Of a DNA stretch of 64,000 nucleotides, positions 33,101 through 44,934 are shown in pieces. Origin of the DNA: Chlorops oryzae. Lineage: Eukaryota; Arthropoda; Insecta; Diptera; Chloropidae. Within the stretch, counting starts at the first letter, position 1. Each line of letters opens with the position of its first letter. The translations under genes and the position numbers were made by a program. The stretch lies in the NCBI GenBank assembly GCA_020466095.1, contig CM035808.1, forward strand, positions 79,560,994 through 79,624,993. The letters are read 5' to 3'. The notes beneath the pieces are model-generated. The model had not been told where the DNA came from. It saw only the letters and a list, made by a program, of their open reading frames with translations, and did not search any database.

Positions 33101-33178
33101 AAAATCGAACTTAACTATTCGAATAAAATCGTGCTCGAATAAATCGAACATTCGAATGTCCGAATATTAAGAGCTCTA
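30110..33178 (+). mobile_element. hAT transposon with perfect 8-bp TSD
   Basis: Ends TAGGGCTATAAAAATTATTC and inverted TAGAGCTCTTAATATTCG are flanked by GTCAGCTA (30102-30109, 33179-33186). Within about 150 bases of each end are many copies of ctattcgaatag-like palindromes, the expected subterminal binding sites. It splits the minus-strand gypsy pol. The 3' half from 31211 onward recurs at 36417-38384 through a tandem duplication. Confidence 0.93.
30351..32187 (+). pseudogene. hAT transposase, three exons, one frameshift
   Basis: Start ATG at 30351. Exon 1 (30351-30520) encodes a BED zinc finger (CSICGAILAYH ... SNHLRNVH). A 58-base intron (30521-30578, GTAGGT to TTTTAG) and a 53-base intron (31007-31059, GTAATA to CGATAG) restore one frame when removed. 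Exon 2 has ISVDEWTSRA and exon 3 has ITHDSAAVMNSAAK, acidic residues expected in the RNase H-like fold. CCPTRWNSKYHM is the hAT C/DxxH-RW region. The C-terminal dimerisation block is ATSAESERTFSIAG. A +1 shift at about 31807-31829 separates this last block. It is otherwise uninterrupted. Confidence 0.88.
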
Positions 33179-33186
33179 GTCAGCTA

Positions 33187-34060
33187 CTATATTGTTTTGA
33201 CCCGAAATGTGTCGGATGTCGGTTGTAAACTGACCGTTATAATCAAGGTAACGAAAACGTCTTTTAGTTAGTTTTTCAGCTTTTTGTTTTAATGCAAAAC
33301 AAAGCGGTTTGTGGTCTGTAAATAAGATAAATGATCGTCCTTCTAGCATAAAGCTAAAGTGCTGTATAGCCATATATGCTGCCAGTAATTCTCGGTCGTA
33401 TGTACTATAATTTGTCAGAGTTAAAGTGAATTTTTTTGAGAAGAAAGCTAACGGTTGCCATTCCTTATCGACTAGTTGTTCGACAACCCCACCAACTGCA
33501 AAATCAGAGGCGTCTACTTTAAGCGCAAGTGTAGCTTGCGAATCTGGATGAGAAAGTAAAGTGGCCTTTGCCAGTTGTAACTTACATTTTTCAAATGCTC
33601 TCTCAGCATCCTCTGTCCACAGGATAGGACGTTTGTCTTTCCTTTTTGCTCCTTGGAGATATACGTTGAGAGGAATTTGAGTTCCAGCAGCGTTCGGTAA
33701 AAATCTTCGATAATAGTTAATCATCGCTAAAAATTGACGCATTTCTGACACTGTTGATGGCTTTGGCAAGTTGTTGATCTTTTCTACTTTTGACTCCATT
33801 GGTAAGAATCCTTTTGAAGTGATTTTATGGCCTAGAAAATTAATTTCTGGTAGTCCGAATTTACATTTTCCTTGGTTGAGAACGATTCCATATTCGCTAA
33901 ACCGTTGAAAGACAATACGCAAATGGTTGATATGTTCTTCTTCATCTTTGGAAGCGATTAATTCATCGTCCAAGTAGCAAAAGACAAAATCCAAACCGCG
34001 TAATATTGTATCCATAAGGCGTTGAAACGTTTGCGCTGCATTCCTTAGGCAAAACGGCAT
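33187..34060 (-). pseudogene. CsRn1-like gypsy RT palm, RNase H
   Basis: Begins [20 protein letters not shown], with the catalytic FCYLDDELIAS. FLGHKITSKG follows, then RNase H with [24 protein letters not shown] and TDHKPL. About 75 residues between the RT N-terminal segment and this one, including the first catalytic Asp, are missing, so RT is inactive. The frame runs into the hAT insertion at 33186. Confidence 0.9.
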
Positions 34061-34572
34061 CTTGAGGTTAGGAACGGAACGTTGTATCGATCTGGCGAGG
34101 TTTGATTGTTGAGTTGCCTATAACCTCCGCAGCATCTCCAGGATCCATCTTGTTTTGGGACTAAACGCAGTGCACTAGACCATTGAAACTTAGAAGGGCG
34201 GATGATGCCTAATTCCATTAAGAATTCAAACTCTTTTTCAGCTGGTTGTAATCGGCTAGCATCGAGTCTACGACTTCTTGCATGACAAGGTGGATCACTA
34301 GTCTCAATGTGAGGGTAAACGGTGTGTTGTGGGAGACGTTTTAATGCATTAGACGTTGTATGAATCTCTGGAAACTGTGCCAGCAATTTGGTGTAAGGAG
34401 AGTTGTCCTTGAAAATTGTTGTGATTCCATAAGAGGGTTGCTTGCAGATGCTTGCTTGAATCTTGAGGAGGGTTTTTCCGTCGATAATTTGTTGGTTTTT
34501 TAGATCCGGTAGGAGATGGAAATGTGTGAGAAAGTCCGAGCCAATAATTGCTTTGGAAACATCTGCTACCAC
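34045..34572 (-). pseudogene. CsRn1-like gypsy RT N-terminal part
   Basis: Reads IIGSDFLTHFHLLPD (end of protease), then the linker, then RT blocks with LMELGIIRPSKFQWSSALRL, VPKQDGSWRCCGGYRQLN and PDRYNVPFL. The next RT block is deleted. The start is only the first in-frame Met. Confidence 0.85.
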
Positions 34573-34637
34573 GAATCTCCATTTGAAGTTTCGACGGAGG
34601 CCAAGGTCTATGGTGATAACAATAGTACCAAAAGTCT

Positions 34638-34847
34638 TTATTTGTGTACCATTGAAAAATTTTTTTCCATAATAACCAAAGGTTTCTTGATGAAGGATCG
34701 TGGAACTACTGACAAGTCAGATCCGGTGTCGATGAGAAAACTTTGATTTGTGTGCTTGTCATGGATGAAAAGGCGGCTGGAGTTGGCTAAAGTATATTTG
34801 GATGCCGCGCTGTCCGAACTACTGTCTAGTTTTTTGAATACGAACAA
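34638..34847 (-). pseudogene. CsRn1-like gypsy protease
   Basis: Short retropepsin segment with the active-site FLIDTGSDLSVVPRS motif. It follows the gag knuckle at 34826-35245 and precedes RT, the usual gypsy order. Confidence 0.85.
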
Positions 34848-35334
34848 GGTTTATTACATTTGAGAGCTTTGTCATTGAAGGTGTTATGGTACCAACACCA
34901 TCCTTTAATCCTTGATTGACTCCTTAAGCGACGTTGCTTGACATCTGGTGCACTGTTTAAAGACCCGGAATGAGATCGTGGAGATTGTGAACGGTATCTT
35001 GAGCGGCCGTTGAAACGTTTTTCTAGAGCCTCAACTTTTGTTAGGATTGTCCCTAACGTTGTATCGTCCGAAATCGCTGAAATTGAGGGGTTCAGGTGCT
35101 CAAGGATCTTATCTGCTTGTTCGGCGATGTCGTTCAAAGTCCCTTTGTTACCGACTAAAATTGCGCGCACATTCTCGGGCATCTGTTCCATAAATAGTGC
35201 TTTAAGCATGGATTCGCTCAACTGACCACTACCCGAATTGCGCATAAATTAGAGATAATGGGTCGGTTTTTGATCTCCAATTGAGTAACCGGTAAGTAGT
35301 CTGCGCAACTTCTTCTCGTCTGATTCTGCGAATG
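34826..35334 (-). pseudogene. CsRn1-like gypsy gag C-terminus (CHCC finger)
   Basis: Gag helix region (SMLKALFMEQMPENVRAILV) then a basic stretch and CWYHNTFNDKALKCNKPC, a C-x2-H-x9-C-x3-C finger. That CHCC form distinguishes the CsRn1 branch of gypsy elements from the usual CCHC knuckle. The gene is cut at 35334/35339 by the plus-strand gypsy; its N-terminal part lies at 45179-45544. Confidence 0.85.
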
Positions 35335-35338
35335 AACT

Positions 35339-35578
35339 TGTGGCAACACTGTCGTATTGACATTCCTTTTCTTTTCTCCGATAATCTCCGATTTTTTATC
35401 GAATAAATTTGGACAGCTCTATCGCTCTCTTCTTCCGTCAAGCTGATCAACAACACGTTTGAATATTTTTGTTGAGTAATTTTAAGAATGAAATAATTAA
35501 TAAATTGTTGAAATATAATTCATTTAACGGCGTACAAATCATTTAGATAACTCTTCTACAGGTAGCATCTACGCCACA
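35339..35578 (+). repeat. Duplicated 5' LTR of the plus-strand gypsy
   Basis: 240-base LTR, TGTGGCAACACTG to CTACGCCACA, preceded by the target duplication AACT. It exists only because of the 5206-bp duplication; the working copy is at 40545. Confidence 0.93.
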
Positions 35579-35599
35579 AATTGGTGACCCCGTATAAAG

Positions 35600-36416
35600 A
35601 TGGACACGGATGAAGAAACCGATGACACAGCTTCAAAAAACACGATTCACGAAAATCTCGCCGGAAGTAGCTACAACTTTCAAGAAAAGGAACAGGCCAG
35701 CGAAGTAAACGCGTTCGCCGCGCGTATTCAAGCTCCGCAATTACATGGCTATACAACTAGCAATATTGAATCATGGTTCACTCGCATGGACGCTTATTTC
35801 CGTCTACAAGGCATGGGCAAACTAAACGCCTCACAACGCGATGCGACAAAATTCAATATAGCCGTTATGCATCTAGACGAACGCCTTTACGAGCAAGCCT
35901 ATGAAGTAATAAGAAATCCTCCGGAGGAAGGCAAATACGAAACGCTACGTAAAACAGTCATTTCAAAATTCTCTACGTCGTCGATGGCAAGGCTAGAACA
36001 ACTTATATCTGGCATTCAGCTCGGAGATAGTAAGCCGAGTCACATGCTCTCTCAACTGCAGCGAACGGGCGTTACAACCGACCAAAAACTCATAAAAAAT
36101 TTTTGGTTACAGCGTCTCCCAGTTGATACTCGCGCTATCCTCGCAGTCTTCGCAAAAAGCAATCCGGACACAACAACCGAAGCACTAGCCGCCATCGCAG
36201 ACGAAGTGATGGATGTGACACGTATTAACGCCATCGAATGCTCCGTTAACTCCAAAGCAGGTACCTCCGATCAACAAAATGTCAACCAGGTACAAGCAGT
36301 TCCAAACACGAAAACCCCTTCTCTAATAGGTAGAGTTGAAAACTTAGAACGCACTCTAAAAAGGATCGAATCGAAGCTAGGTCAACGAGGCCGACGTCGC
36401 TCGCGATCGAAAACGC
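35600..36416 (+). pseudogene. Truncated gag copy fused to hAT sequence
   Basis: Identical to the first 272 codons of gag at 40806-41732, then broken off inside the Arg-rich RRSRSKT region. The hAT sequence follows out of frame and the merged frame stops at 36460. The CHCC finger is missing. Confidence 0.93.
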
Positions 36417-37393
36417 GTGTAGTGCTCATCTTTTACAGCTCGTTGTCAAAGATGCTTTAGCCGCCGTCCCAGAGTACGAGAACATATGCAAGAATGGACG
36501 AAATACGACTGCGTATTTTCATCGGTCAAATATTGCCAAAACCGCACTTTCTAACCGTCAAGTTCAGTTGGGAATAAAGGAAAATCGGCTTACTCAATGT
36601 TGTCCAACACGTTGGAATTCAAAGTATCATATGTGCGAGAGGCTTATTTTGAATCGGAATGCAATCGGTTTAGTTTTAGCAGACGTGGTCAAAAATTGCG
36701 ATGCGTTGAAATTAGAAATGCAAGAAAGAGATTGGGTCCAAATGCAAAACTTAGTTGAACTACTCAAGCCTTTCGATAAGGCGACAACAGTTTTATGTGC
36801 AGGCAAAAATGTGACGCTGTCCTTAGTGCGACCTTTGGTAAACCAACTTATTAAAAAACATATGGCTAACCTAACTGAAGATGACAGTAATACAAGTTTA
36901 TTCAAAGAAACTGGTCGCAATTCCCTTCGTGAAAGGTTCAACATTGGAATTAATTCGAGTGATGCTTCGGCTCATTGCATATCCTCATTTTTAGATCCAG
37001 AAAGAAAGAGTAGTGGACTTTTTAAGAAGCAATCTTAATACATTAAATGTCAATTGCGAGCAAGTCAGCAGCGTTGAAACGACTGATATGGATTTTCTAT
37101 TCGATTGCGAAAACCCAACAAATAGTGTTATGGCGCAACTAGATTTATATATGGCTGAGCCTCATATTGGGCATAATGTTAACCCATTGACATGGTGGAA
37201 AAATCACTGTGACATTTACCCAGACCTTTACCATTTCGCTAAGCGATATCTAAGCATACCAGCTACATCGGCGGAATCCGAACGGACTTTTTCGATAGCA
37301 GGAAGTATAGTTTCACCTCGCAGAAATTGCTTATTACCTCAGAATGTTAGCCTTCTTACATTTCTGTATAACAACAAGCGCTTTTTGAAATAA
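36417..37393 (+). pseudogene. hAT transposase, N-terminally truncated duplicate
   Basis: Second copy of the exon 3 region, beginning in CSAHLLQLVV. It keeps CCPTRWNSKYHM, the same frameshift near 37013-37035 and the dimerisation block. It lacks the BED finger and 5' terminus, so it cannot move on its own. Confidence 0.92.
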
Positions 37394-38392
37394 AAATAAA
37401 TTTAAAACAAAAAAAGAAACCTAAATAAATTTGTTCGGATCTGATGGTAAACATTATTTTCGTCGAGCCAGAAGGTGTGTGTTAGAAATATTCAACTTTT
37501 GTTCTATGTAGTTGTCAGACAAAAAGGGTGCTATTTATCCGGGCCTACCTTCCAGACCAACTTCTTGAAGCAAAGCAAAAGGGCGTTTTTCGAAAATTGT
37601 CTCCTGCGCCTGAAATCCAAATGGGACTTGAACGAAAGTTGGCATGTATACTTCCTCAAAAGTCATTAATATCCTCCTAAAAAATTTTCTTGATCGGTCC
37701 ATTATTAAGAGTACCTCCAGTATGCTCAGTCTCCCCTGACTATAACGCCCTTACTCGTTTCCTAATGTTTCTAGTTGTTGGATATGATGAAAAGCATTGA
37801 AGACCTAACTTTAAGAGCACTGAAATATATTTGATATTACTCTTACTTTCTTTCGGCTAACGAAAAGTACCTTCCGTGGCCAATATAGCTTCTTGACAGC
37901 TATCCCTTATTGAGTATTATGATAAAATGATTTGTTTTAAAATATGGTTCTTACGAATCGACCAATAATTGCTTACTTAACTGCTTAACACTACTAATTA
38001 TCTTTTTATCACAATAAATTGATCGCATCTCTATTATTTATCCCAACTAAAAACGTGTGTTGCCTAGCAAAACAAGATAATAAGTGGTTATGCTAGCTAC
38101 TGGTAAAAAACTCAAGTTATGCAGAGTCCCGTTTCAGTAATATTGGGTAATGGCAAAATTCGAGAACTAAATAAACAACCTCGCCCTTTCCAACAATAAA
38201 AATAGTTATAGTACTAAAACATTCGAATAGTCAGTAGCGACTATTCGAATAGTTGCTTTCTTCCGACTATTCGAATATTCGACGGAGAACGAATATTCGA
38301 ATACAGAAAATCGAACTTAACTATTCGAATAAAATCGTGCTCGAATAAATCGAACATTCGAATGTCCGAATATTAAGAGCTCTAGTCAGCTA

Positions 38393-40540
38393 CTATATTG
38401 TTTTGACCCGAAATGTGTCGGATGTCGGTTGTAAACTGACCGTTATAATCAAGGTAACGAAAACGTCTTTTAGTTAGTTTTTCAGCTTTTTGTTTTAATG
38501 CAAAACAAAGCGGTTTGTGGTCTGTAAATAAGATAAATGATCGTCCTTCTAGCATAAAGCTAAAGTGCTGTATAGCCATATATGCTGCCAGTAATTCTCG
38601 GTCGTATGTACTATAATTTGTCAGAGTTAAAGTGAATTTTTTTGAGAAGAAAGCTAACGGTTGCCATTCCTTATCGACTAGTTGTTCGACAACCCCACCA
38701 ACTGCAAAATCAGAGGCGTCTACTTTAAGCGCAAGTGTAGCTTGCGAATCTGGATGAGAAAGTAAAGTGGCCTTTGCCAGTTGTAACTTACATTTTTCAA
38801 ATGCTCTCTCAGCATCCTCTGTCCACAGGATAGGACGTTTGTCTTTCCTTTTTGCTCCTTGGAGATATACGTTGAGAGGAATTTGAGTTCCAGCAGCGTT
38901 CGGTAAAAATCTTCGATAATAGTTAATCATCGCTAAAAATTGACGCATTTCTGACACTGTTGATGGCTTTGGCAAGTTGTTGATCTTTTCTACTTTTGAC
39001 TCCATTGGTAAGAATCCTTTTGAAGTGATTTTATGGCCTAGAAAATTAATTTCTGGTAGTCCGAATTTACATTTTCCTTGGTTGAGAACGATTCCATATT
39101 CGCTAAACCGTTGAAAGACAATACGCAAATGGTTGATATGTTCTTCTTCATCTTTGGAAGCGATTAATTCATCGTCCAAGTAGCAAAAGACAAAATCCAA
39201 ACCGCGTAATATTGTATCCATAAGGCGTTGAAACGTTTGCGCTGCATTCCTTAGGCAAAACGGCATCTTGAGGTTAGGAACGGAACGTTGTATCGATCTG
39301 GCGAGGTTTGATTGTTGAGTTGCCTATAACCTCCGCAGCATCTCCAGGATCCATCTTGTTTTGGGACTAAACGCAGTGCACTAGACCATTGAAACTTAGA
39401 AGGGCGGATGATGCCTAATTCCATTAAGAATTCAAACTCTTTTTCAGCTGGTTGTAATCGGCTAGCATCGAGTCTACGACTTCTTGCATGACAAGGTGGA
39501 TCACTAGTCTCAATGTGAGGGTAAACGGTGTGTTGTGGGAGACGTTTTAATGCATTAGACGTTGTATGAATCTCTGGAAACTGTGCCAGCAATTTGGTGT
39601 AAGGAGAGTTGTCCTTGAAAATTGTTGTGATTCCATAAGAGGGTTGCTTGCAGATGCTTGCTTGAATCTTGAGGAGGGTTTTTCCGTCGATAATTTGTTG
39701 GTTTTTTAAATCCGGTAGGAGATGGAAATGTGTGAGAAAGTCCGAGCCAATAATTGCTTTGGAAACATCTGCTACCACGAATCTCCATTTGAAGTTTCGA
39801 CGGAGGCCAAGGTCTATGGTGATAACAATAGTACCAAAAGTCTTTATTTGTGTACCATTGAAAAATTTTTTTCCATAATAACCAAAGGTTTCTTGATGAA
39901 GGATCGTGGAACTACTGACAAGTCAGATCCGGTGTCGATGAGAAAACTTTGATTTGTGTGCTTGTCATGGATGAAAAGGCGGCTGGAGTTGGCTAAAGTA
40001 TATTTGGATGCCGCGCTGTCCGAACTACTGTCTAGTTTTTTGAATACGAACAAGGTTTATTACATTTGAGAGCTTTGTCATTGAAGGTGTTATGGTACCA
40101 ACACCATCCTTTAATCCTTGATTGACTCCTTAAGCGACGTTGCTTGACATCTGGTGCACTGTTTAAAGACCCGGAATGAGATCGTGGAGATTGTGAACGG
40201 TATCTTGAGCGGCCGTTGAAACGTTTTTCTAGAGCCTCAACTTTTGTTAGGATTGTCCCTAACGTTGTATCGTCCGAAATCGCTGAAATTGAGGGGTTCA
40301 GGTGCTCAAGGATCTTATCTGCTTGTTCGGCGATGTCGTTCAAAGTCCCTTTGTTACCGACTAAAATTGCGCGCACATTCTCGGGCATCTGTTCCATAAA
40401 TAGTGCTTTAAGCATGGATTCGCTCAACTGACCACTACCCGAATTGCGCATAAATTAGAGATAATGGGTCGGTTTTTGATCTCCAATTGAGTAACCGGTA
40501 AGTAGTCTGCGCAACTTCTTCTCGTCTGATTCTGCGAATG
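38393..40540 (-). pseudogene. Duplicate of CsRn1-like gypsy RNase H, RT, protease, gag
   Basis: Second copy of 33187-35334 with the same deletion in RT and the same CHCC gag finger. Segments are RT/RNase H 38393-39266, RT N-terminus 39251-39778, protease 39844-40053 and gag 40032-40540. It has no separate history from the first copy. Confidence 0.92.
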
Positions 40541-40544
40541 AACT

Positions 40545-40784
40545 TGTGGCAACACTGTCGTATTGACATTCCTTTTCTTTTCTCCGATAATCTCCGATTT
40601 TTTATCGAATAAATTTGGACAGCTCTATCGCTCTCTTCTTCCGTCAAGCTGATCAACAACACGTTTGAATATTTTTGTTGAGTAATTTTAAGAATGAAAT
40701 AATTAATAAATTGTTGAAATATAATTCATTTAACGGCGTACAAATCATTTAGATAACTCTTCTACAGGTAGCATCTACGCCACA
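40545..40784 (+). repeat. 5' LTR of the complete gypsy
   Basis: TGTGGCAACACTG to CTACGCCACA. An aataaa signal lies about 60 bases in, and a TATA-like stretch is not obvious. Promoter position is not determined. Confidence 0.93.
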
Positions 40785-40787
40785 AAT

Positions 40788-40798
40788 TGGTGACCCCG
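40788..40798 (+). promoter_or_regulatory. Primer-binding site
   Basis: TGGTGACCCCG follows the LTR after three bases. It is complementary to a CCA-ended tRNA; CsRn1-type elements are reported to use tRNA-Trp, which I recall but could not check. The minus-strand relative has TGGTGACACCG at the equivalent place. Confidence 0.75.
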
Positions 40799-40805
40799 TA
40801 TAAAG

Positions 40806-41732
40806 ATGGACACGGATGAAGAAACCGATGACACAGCTTCAAAAAACACGATTCACGAAAATCTCGCCGGAAGTAGCTACAACTTTCAAGAAAAGGAACA
40901 GGCCAGCGAAGTAAACGCGTTCGCCGCGCGTATTCAAGCTCCGCAATTACATGGCTATACAACTAGCAATATTGAATCATGGTTCACTCGCATGGACGCT
41001 TATTTCCGTCTACAAGGCATGGGCAAACTAAACGCCTCACAACGCGATGCGACAAAATTCAATATAGCCGTTATGCATCTAGACGAACGCCTTTACGAGC
41101 AAGCCTATGAAGTAATAAGAAATCCTCCGGAGGAAGGCAAATACGAAACGCTACGTAAAACAGTCATTTCAAAATTCTCTACGTCGTCGATGGCAAGGCT
41201 AGAACAACTTATATCTGGCATTCAGCTCGGAGATAGTAAGCCGAGTCACATGCTCTCTCAACTGCAGCGAACGGGCGTTACAACCGACCAAAAACTCATA
41301 AAAAATTTTTGGTTACAGCGTCTCCCAGTTGATACTCGCGCTATCCTCGCAGTCTTCGCAAAAAGCAATCCGGACACAACAACCGAAGCACTAGCCGCCA
41401 TCGCAGACGAAGTGATGGATGTGACACGTATTAACGCCATCGAATGCTCCGTTAACTCCAAAGCAGGTACCTCCGATCAACAAAATGTCAACCAGGTACA
41501 AGCAGTTCCAAACACGAAAACCCCTTCTCTAATAGGTAGAGTTGAAAACTTAGAACGCACTCTAAAAAGGATCGAATCGAAGCTAGGTCAACGAGGCCGA
41601 CGTCGCTCGCGATCGAAAACGCCAACGGCTAAACCGAATGCGGCAGAAACGAATATGTGCTGGTATCACAAACGCTTCGGAGAAGAAGCCACTAAATGCA
41701 ACACTCCATGTGGATTTAAGACAAAAAACTAA
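40806..41732 (+). CDS. Gag of the complete gypsy
   Basis: 308 residues from the ATG at 40806. It forms the particle and packages RNA. An N-terminal acidic stretch is followed by the capsid-like helical region ([39 protein letters not shown]). An Arg/Ser-rich segment (RRRSRSKT) and the CHCC finger [18 protein letters not shown] are at the C-terminus. The stop at 41730-41732 follows a slippery heptamer directly. The frame is undamaged. The N-terminal part is similar in layout to the broken gag on the other strand. Confidence 0.93.
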   Translation: MDTDEETDDTASKNTIHENLAGSSYNFQEKEQASEVNAFAARIQAPQLHGYTTSNIESWFTRMDAYFRLQGMGKLNASQRDATKFNIAVMHLDERLYEQAYEVIRNPPEEGKYETLRKTVISKFSTSSMARLEQLISGIQLGDSKPSHMLSQLQRTGVTTDQKLIKNFWLQRLPVDTRAILAVFAKSNPDTTTEALAAIADEVMDVTRINAIECSVNSKAGTSDQQNVNQVQAVPNTKTPSLIGRVENLERTLKRIESKLGQRGRRRSRSKTPTAKPNAAETNMCWYHKRFGEEATKCNTPCGFKTKN

Positions 41733-44700
41733 ATCGCAAGGCGACCCCAGCAGCAGTCGCCGCCTTCCAGCAAAATCAAAAGACTGTCAACACCCAAGGT
41801 AAATACGTTCTAAGTAATTCAAGGCCCAACCGATCTCGACTATTCGTCTATGATCGAAATTCTAAACGCCAATTCCTCATCGACACGGGGGCAGAAATTT
41901 CAATTTTAAACACGAACCGCAACAACAGTACCAGCACATACAACTTGAACAAAAATTCTCCCAAACTATTCGCCGCGAACAACACTCCAATTGATACCTT
42001 TGGCTGTATCCGCCTTAAACTAGATCTCGCTCTTCGTCGTGAATTTGCCTGGAACTTCGTTGTCGCTAATTCAACATACAACATATTGGGTGCCGATTTC
42101 CTGTCACATTATGATATTTTGGTGCACGTAAAGGAGGGTACAATCATAGACAACCTAACTAAGATAAAGACAAAAGCAAGCTCATCGACAGCTACACAGT
42201 TCATCGCACCACGATTATTCAACGTCGACGACACCTTCGGCAAGATGTTGCAGAAATACAAGTCCATAACACTTTTTACCGACAAGTCCTGCACAACCAA
42301 GACTTCGGTGACGCATTGCATCGAAACGCGAGGACCACCAGTGTTCTCGAAGCCGCGCAGACTCTCAGCGGAGAAACTGAAGGCTGCAAAAGACGAATTC
42401 GAGTTCTTGCTAAAATCTGGCATATGCAGACCGTCGAAAAGTCCATACGCCTCACCCATTCACGTAGTACGGAAAACAAATGGTTCGTGGAGAATCTGCG
42501 GGGATTATCGGGCCCTCAATGCACAAACGCTTCCAGATAGGTATCCACTCCCACACATACAAGACTTTTCTTCTAATTTTTATAATAAAAAATTTTTCTC
42601 CAAAATTGATCTCATCAGAGGATACCATCAGATAACAATGGAAGAAAAAGACGTCCCAAAGACAGCAGTTACAACGCCGTTCGGGCTTTTCGAATATCTA
42701 CGGATGCCATTCGGGTTGCGAAATGCAGCACAGACATTTCAACGAACGATGCACGAAGCGTTACGCGGTTTAGACTTCGCATTTTGTTATTTAGACGATA
42801 TTTGTATTGCTTCCGACGATCTAAAAGAGCACAAACAGCATGTGGAACAAGTTTTCCAGCGCTTAAGAGACCACAACCTTACCATAAACGTTTCCAAATG
42901 TATTTTTGCTCAGCCTGAAATCTCCTTCCTCGGACATCGCGTAACCGCAGAAGGCATTCAACCACTTCCAACAAAAATAGAAGCGATCGTCAATTTCCCG
43001 CAACCAAAACGAGCCTGTGAACTAAAGAGATTCCTCGCCATGATCAATTTCTATCGCAGATTCATCCCTAAAGCACTCACACACCAGCAGCCACTTTTGG
43101 ATTTGATTAAAGGCAACAAAAAGCAGGATCAAACACCTATAGAGTGGAATAACGACACCATAGCACACTTTGAAGCATGCAAGAAGGAATTGGCTAATGT
43201 AACAACACTAGCGTACCAAGTTCAAAACTCCGAGCTAATATTACAAACGGACGCGAGCGACTCAGCAATAGGAAGTGTTGTGCATCAAATTGTGGACGGA
43301 AAAGCACAGCCACTCGCATTTTTTTCAAAACGCCTAAGCGACTGCCAACGCAAATATAGCACATACGACCGGGAACTGTTAGCTATTTTTCTATCTGTTA
43401 AACATTTCCGTCATTGGTTAGAAGGAAGGGATTTCAAAATAGCAACGGACCACAAGCCCTTAATATACGCCTTCACACAAAAAAGTGAAAGAGCTTCGCC
43501 AAGACAGATAAGAAATCTGGATTTCATCAGCCAATTCACGACCACTATCATCCATCTTCCCGGAAAAGACAACATCACTGCAGACACTCTGTCGCGAATA
43601 AACGCATTAAACGAAAATTCGGAAACACCGCTAGACTACGAATGGATAGCGGAACACCAGCAAAACTGCAGCGAACTCAAATCCTTACAAGTACCAGGAA
43701 AATCAACGCTAAATTTTAAATGCATCAAGCTGCCGGATACACAAACCGAGTTAATTTGCGACACATCAACCCAAAACGTAAGACCATTTATACCCAAACC
43801 CTGCCGCGACACAGTCATCGCTAAAATGCACAACATCTCGCACGGCGGCAAACAAGCTACCGCTCACCTAATCAAACAACGTTTTGTATGGCCGAACATG
43901 GATCAACAAATCCGGAAAGTAGTGCAATATTGCAAACAATGTCAACTATCGAAGGTAAACAGACACACTAAATCTCCTTTAACCAGATTTTCCTTGCCGT
44001 CCCAAAGGTTCGAACACCTGAACGTCGATATCATTGGCCCCATGCCGCCATCAAACGGGTACCGATATTGTTTGACCATCGTAGACCGTTTCACAAGATG
44101 GCCCGAAGCGATCCCACTCACAGACATAAACGCCGATACAGTGGCCACAGCACTTATAGAAGGTTGGATTAAAAATTTCGGTGTGCCATTACGCATCACG
44201 ACGGATCAAGGGCGACAATTTGAAAGTAATCTGTTTAGAGAGCTCTCCCAGCTCTTGGGAATCAACCATCTGAGAACAAGTCCATACCATCCCCAAGCCA
44301 ACGGCGCCATCGAACGATTTCACCGCACGCTCAAAACCGCCCTATTATGCAAAAAATCAACCGAATGGACACGAGACCTTCCGATAGTTCTTTTAGGACT
44401 TCGATGTTCTTTTAAAGAACACATCAAAGCATCACCAGCGGAAATGGTTTTTGGTTGTACCTTGAAACTACCAGGGGAGTTTTTCGAAAACGCAAAATAT
44501 ACCGCGCAATCCGACTTCGTACAAACCCTAAAATCTACCATGCAGAATTTAAAAGCAACGGACACTTCGCATCAAAACAAACATACTGTTTTTGTGCACC
44601 CACAGCTTTCCAAGTGTTCACATGTCTTCGTGCGCGTGGATAAGATTAAACCAGCATTAACACCGCCCTACGAAGGCCCTTATGCTGTACACAACAGGAC

Positions 44701-44914
44701 AGACAAAGTTTTTACACTCTTAATAAAAAACAAAAAGGTAAATATTTCCATCGACCGCCTTAAACCGGCTTACATAATCTCTGAAAACATACAACCATCA
44801 ACACATTCGGAAGCCGATCTGCCGCCAATAACAAATTCAAACCAGGATACAACAGATTCGTCAAAAACTCGCTACGGCAGAACAGTTCGACAACCAATTC
44901 GTTTTCAGACCTAA
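41718..44914 (+). CDS. Pol of the complete gypsy: protease, RT, RNase H, integrase
   Basis: Open in the -1 frame relative to gag, about 1060 residues when read by frameshift. Protease: [12 protein letters not shown] (Asp-Thr-Gly at 41882-41890). [14 protein letters not shown] (first Asp) and [11 protein letters not shown] (YLDD at 42788-42799). RNase [24 protein letters not shown] and TDHKPLIYA. Integrase: H2C2 finger (HNISHGG ... CKQCQ), catalytic [20 protein letters not shown] and [11 protein letters not shown], then a C-terminal [19 protein letters not shown] module. All catalytic residues I can check are present and no stop interrupts it. It ends at 44914, 20 bases before the 3' LTR. Confidence 0.95.
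41723..41729 (+). promoter_or_regulatory. -1 ribosomal frameshift site between gag and pol
   Basis: A AAA AAC in the gag phase fits the X XXY YYZ rule exactly and is followed at once by the gag TAA. Shifting back one base enters the pol frame, which is open from 41718. A hairpin with stem GGCGAC/GTCGCC (41740-41745 and 41756-41761, 10-base loop) starts 10 bases downstream, close to the usual spacing. Confidence 0.85.
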
Positions 44915-44934
44915 CAGTCTTGGAGGGGGAGTGA

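Larger units (their letters stand above)
31211..36416. repeat. 5206-bp tandem duplication, first copy
   Basis: Contains the 3' two-thirds of the hAT, the gypsy pol/gag in minus orientation, and the 5' LTR plus most of gag of the plus-strand gypsy. Every landmark reappears exactly 5206 bases further on. I noted only two single-base differences (32753 T versus 37959 G-type change, and 34503 versus 39709). The junction is described under findings. Confidence 0.95.
36417..41622. repeat. 5206-bp tandem duplication, second copy
   Basis: Directly abuts the first copy. It supplies the 5' LTR and gag now continuous with the intact pol at 41718-44914. Confidence 0.95.

Noticed and set aside
28859..35334. 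Endogenous retrovirus with envelope
   Set aside because: No envelope-like frame occurs between integrase and LTR in either CsRn1-like element.
31211..41622. Two independent gypsy and hAT insertions
   Set aside because: The constant 5206-base offset across unrelated elements and flanks shows one tandem duplication.
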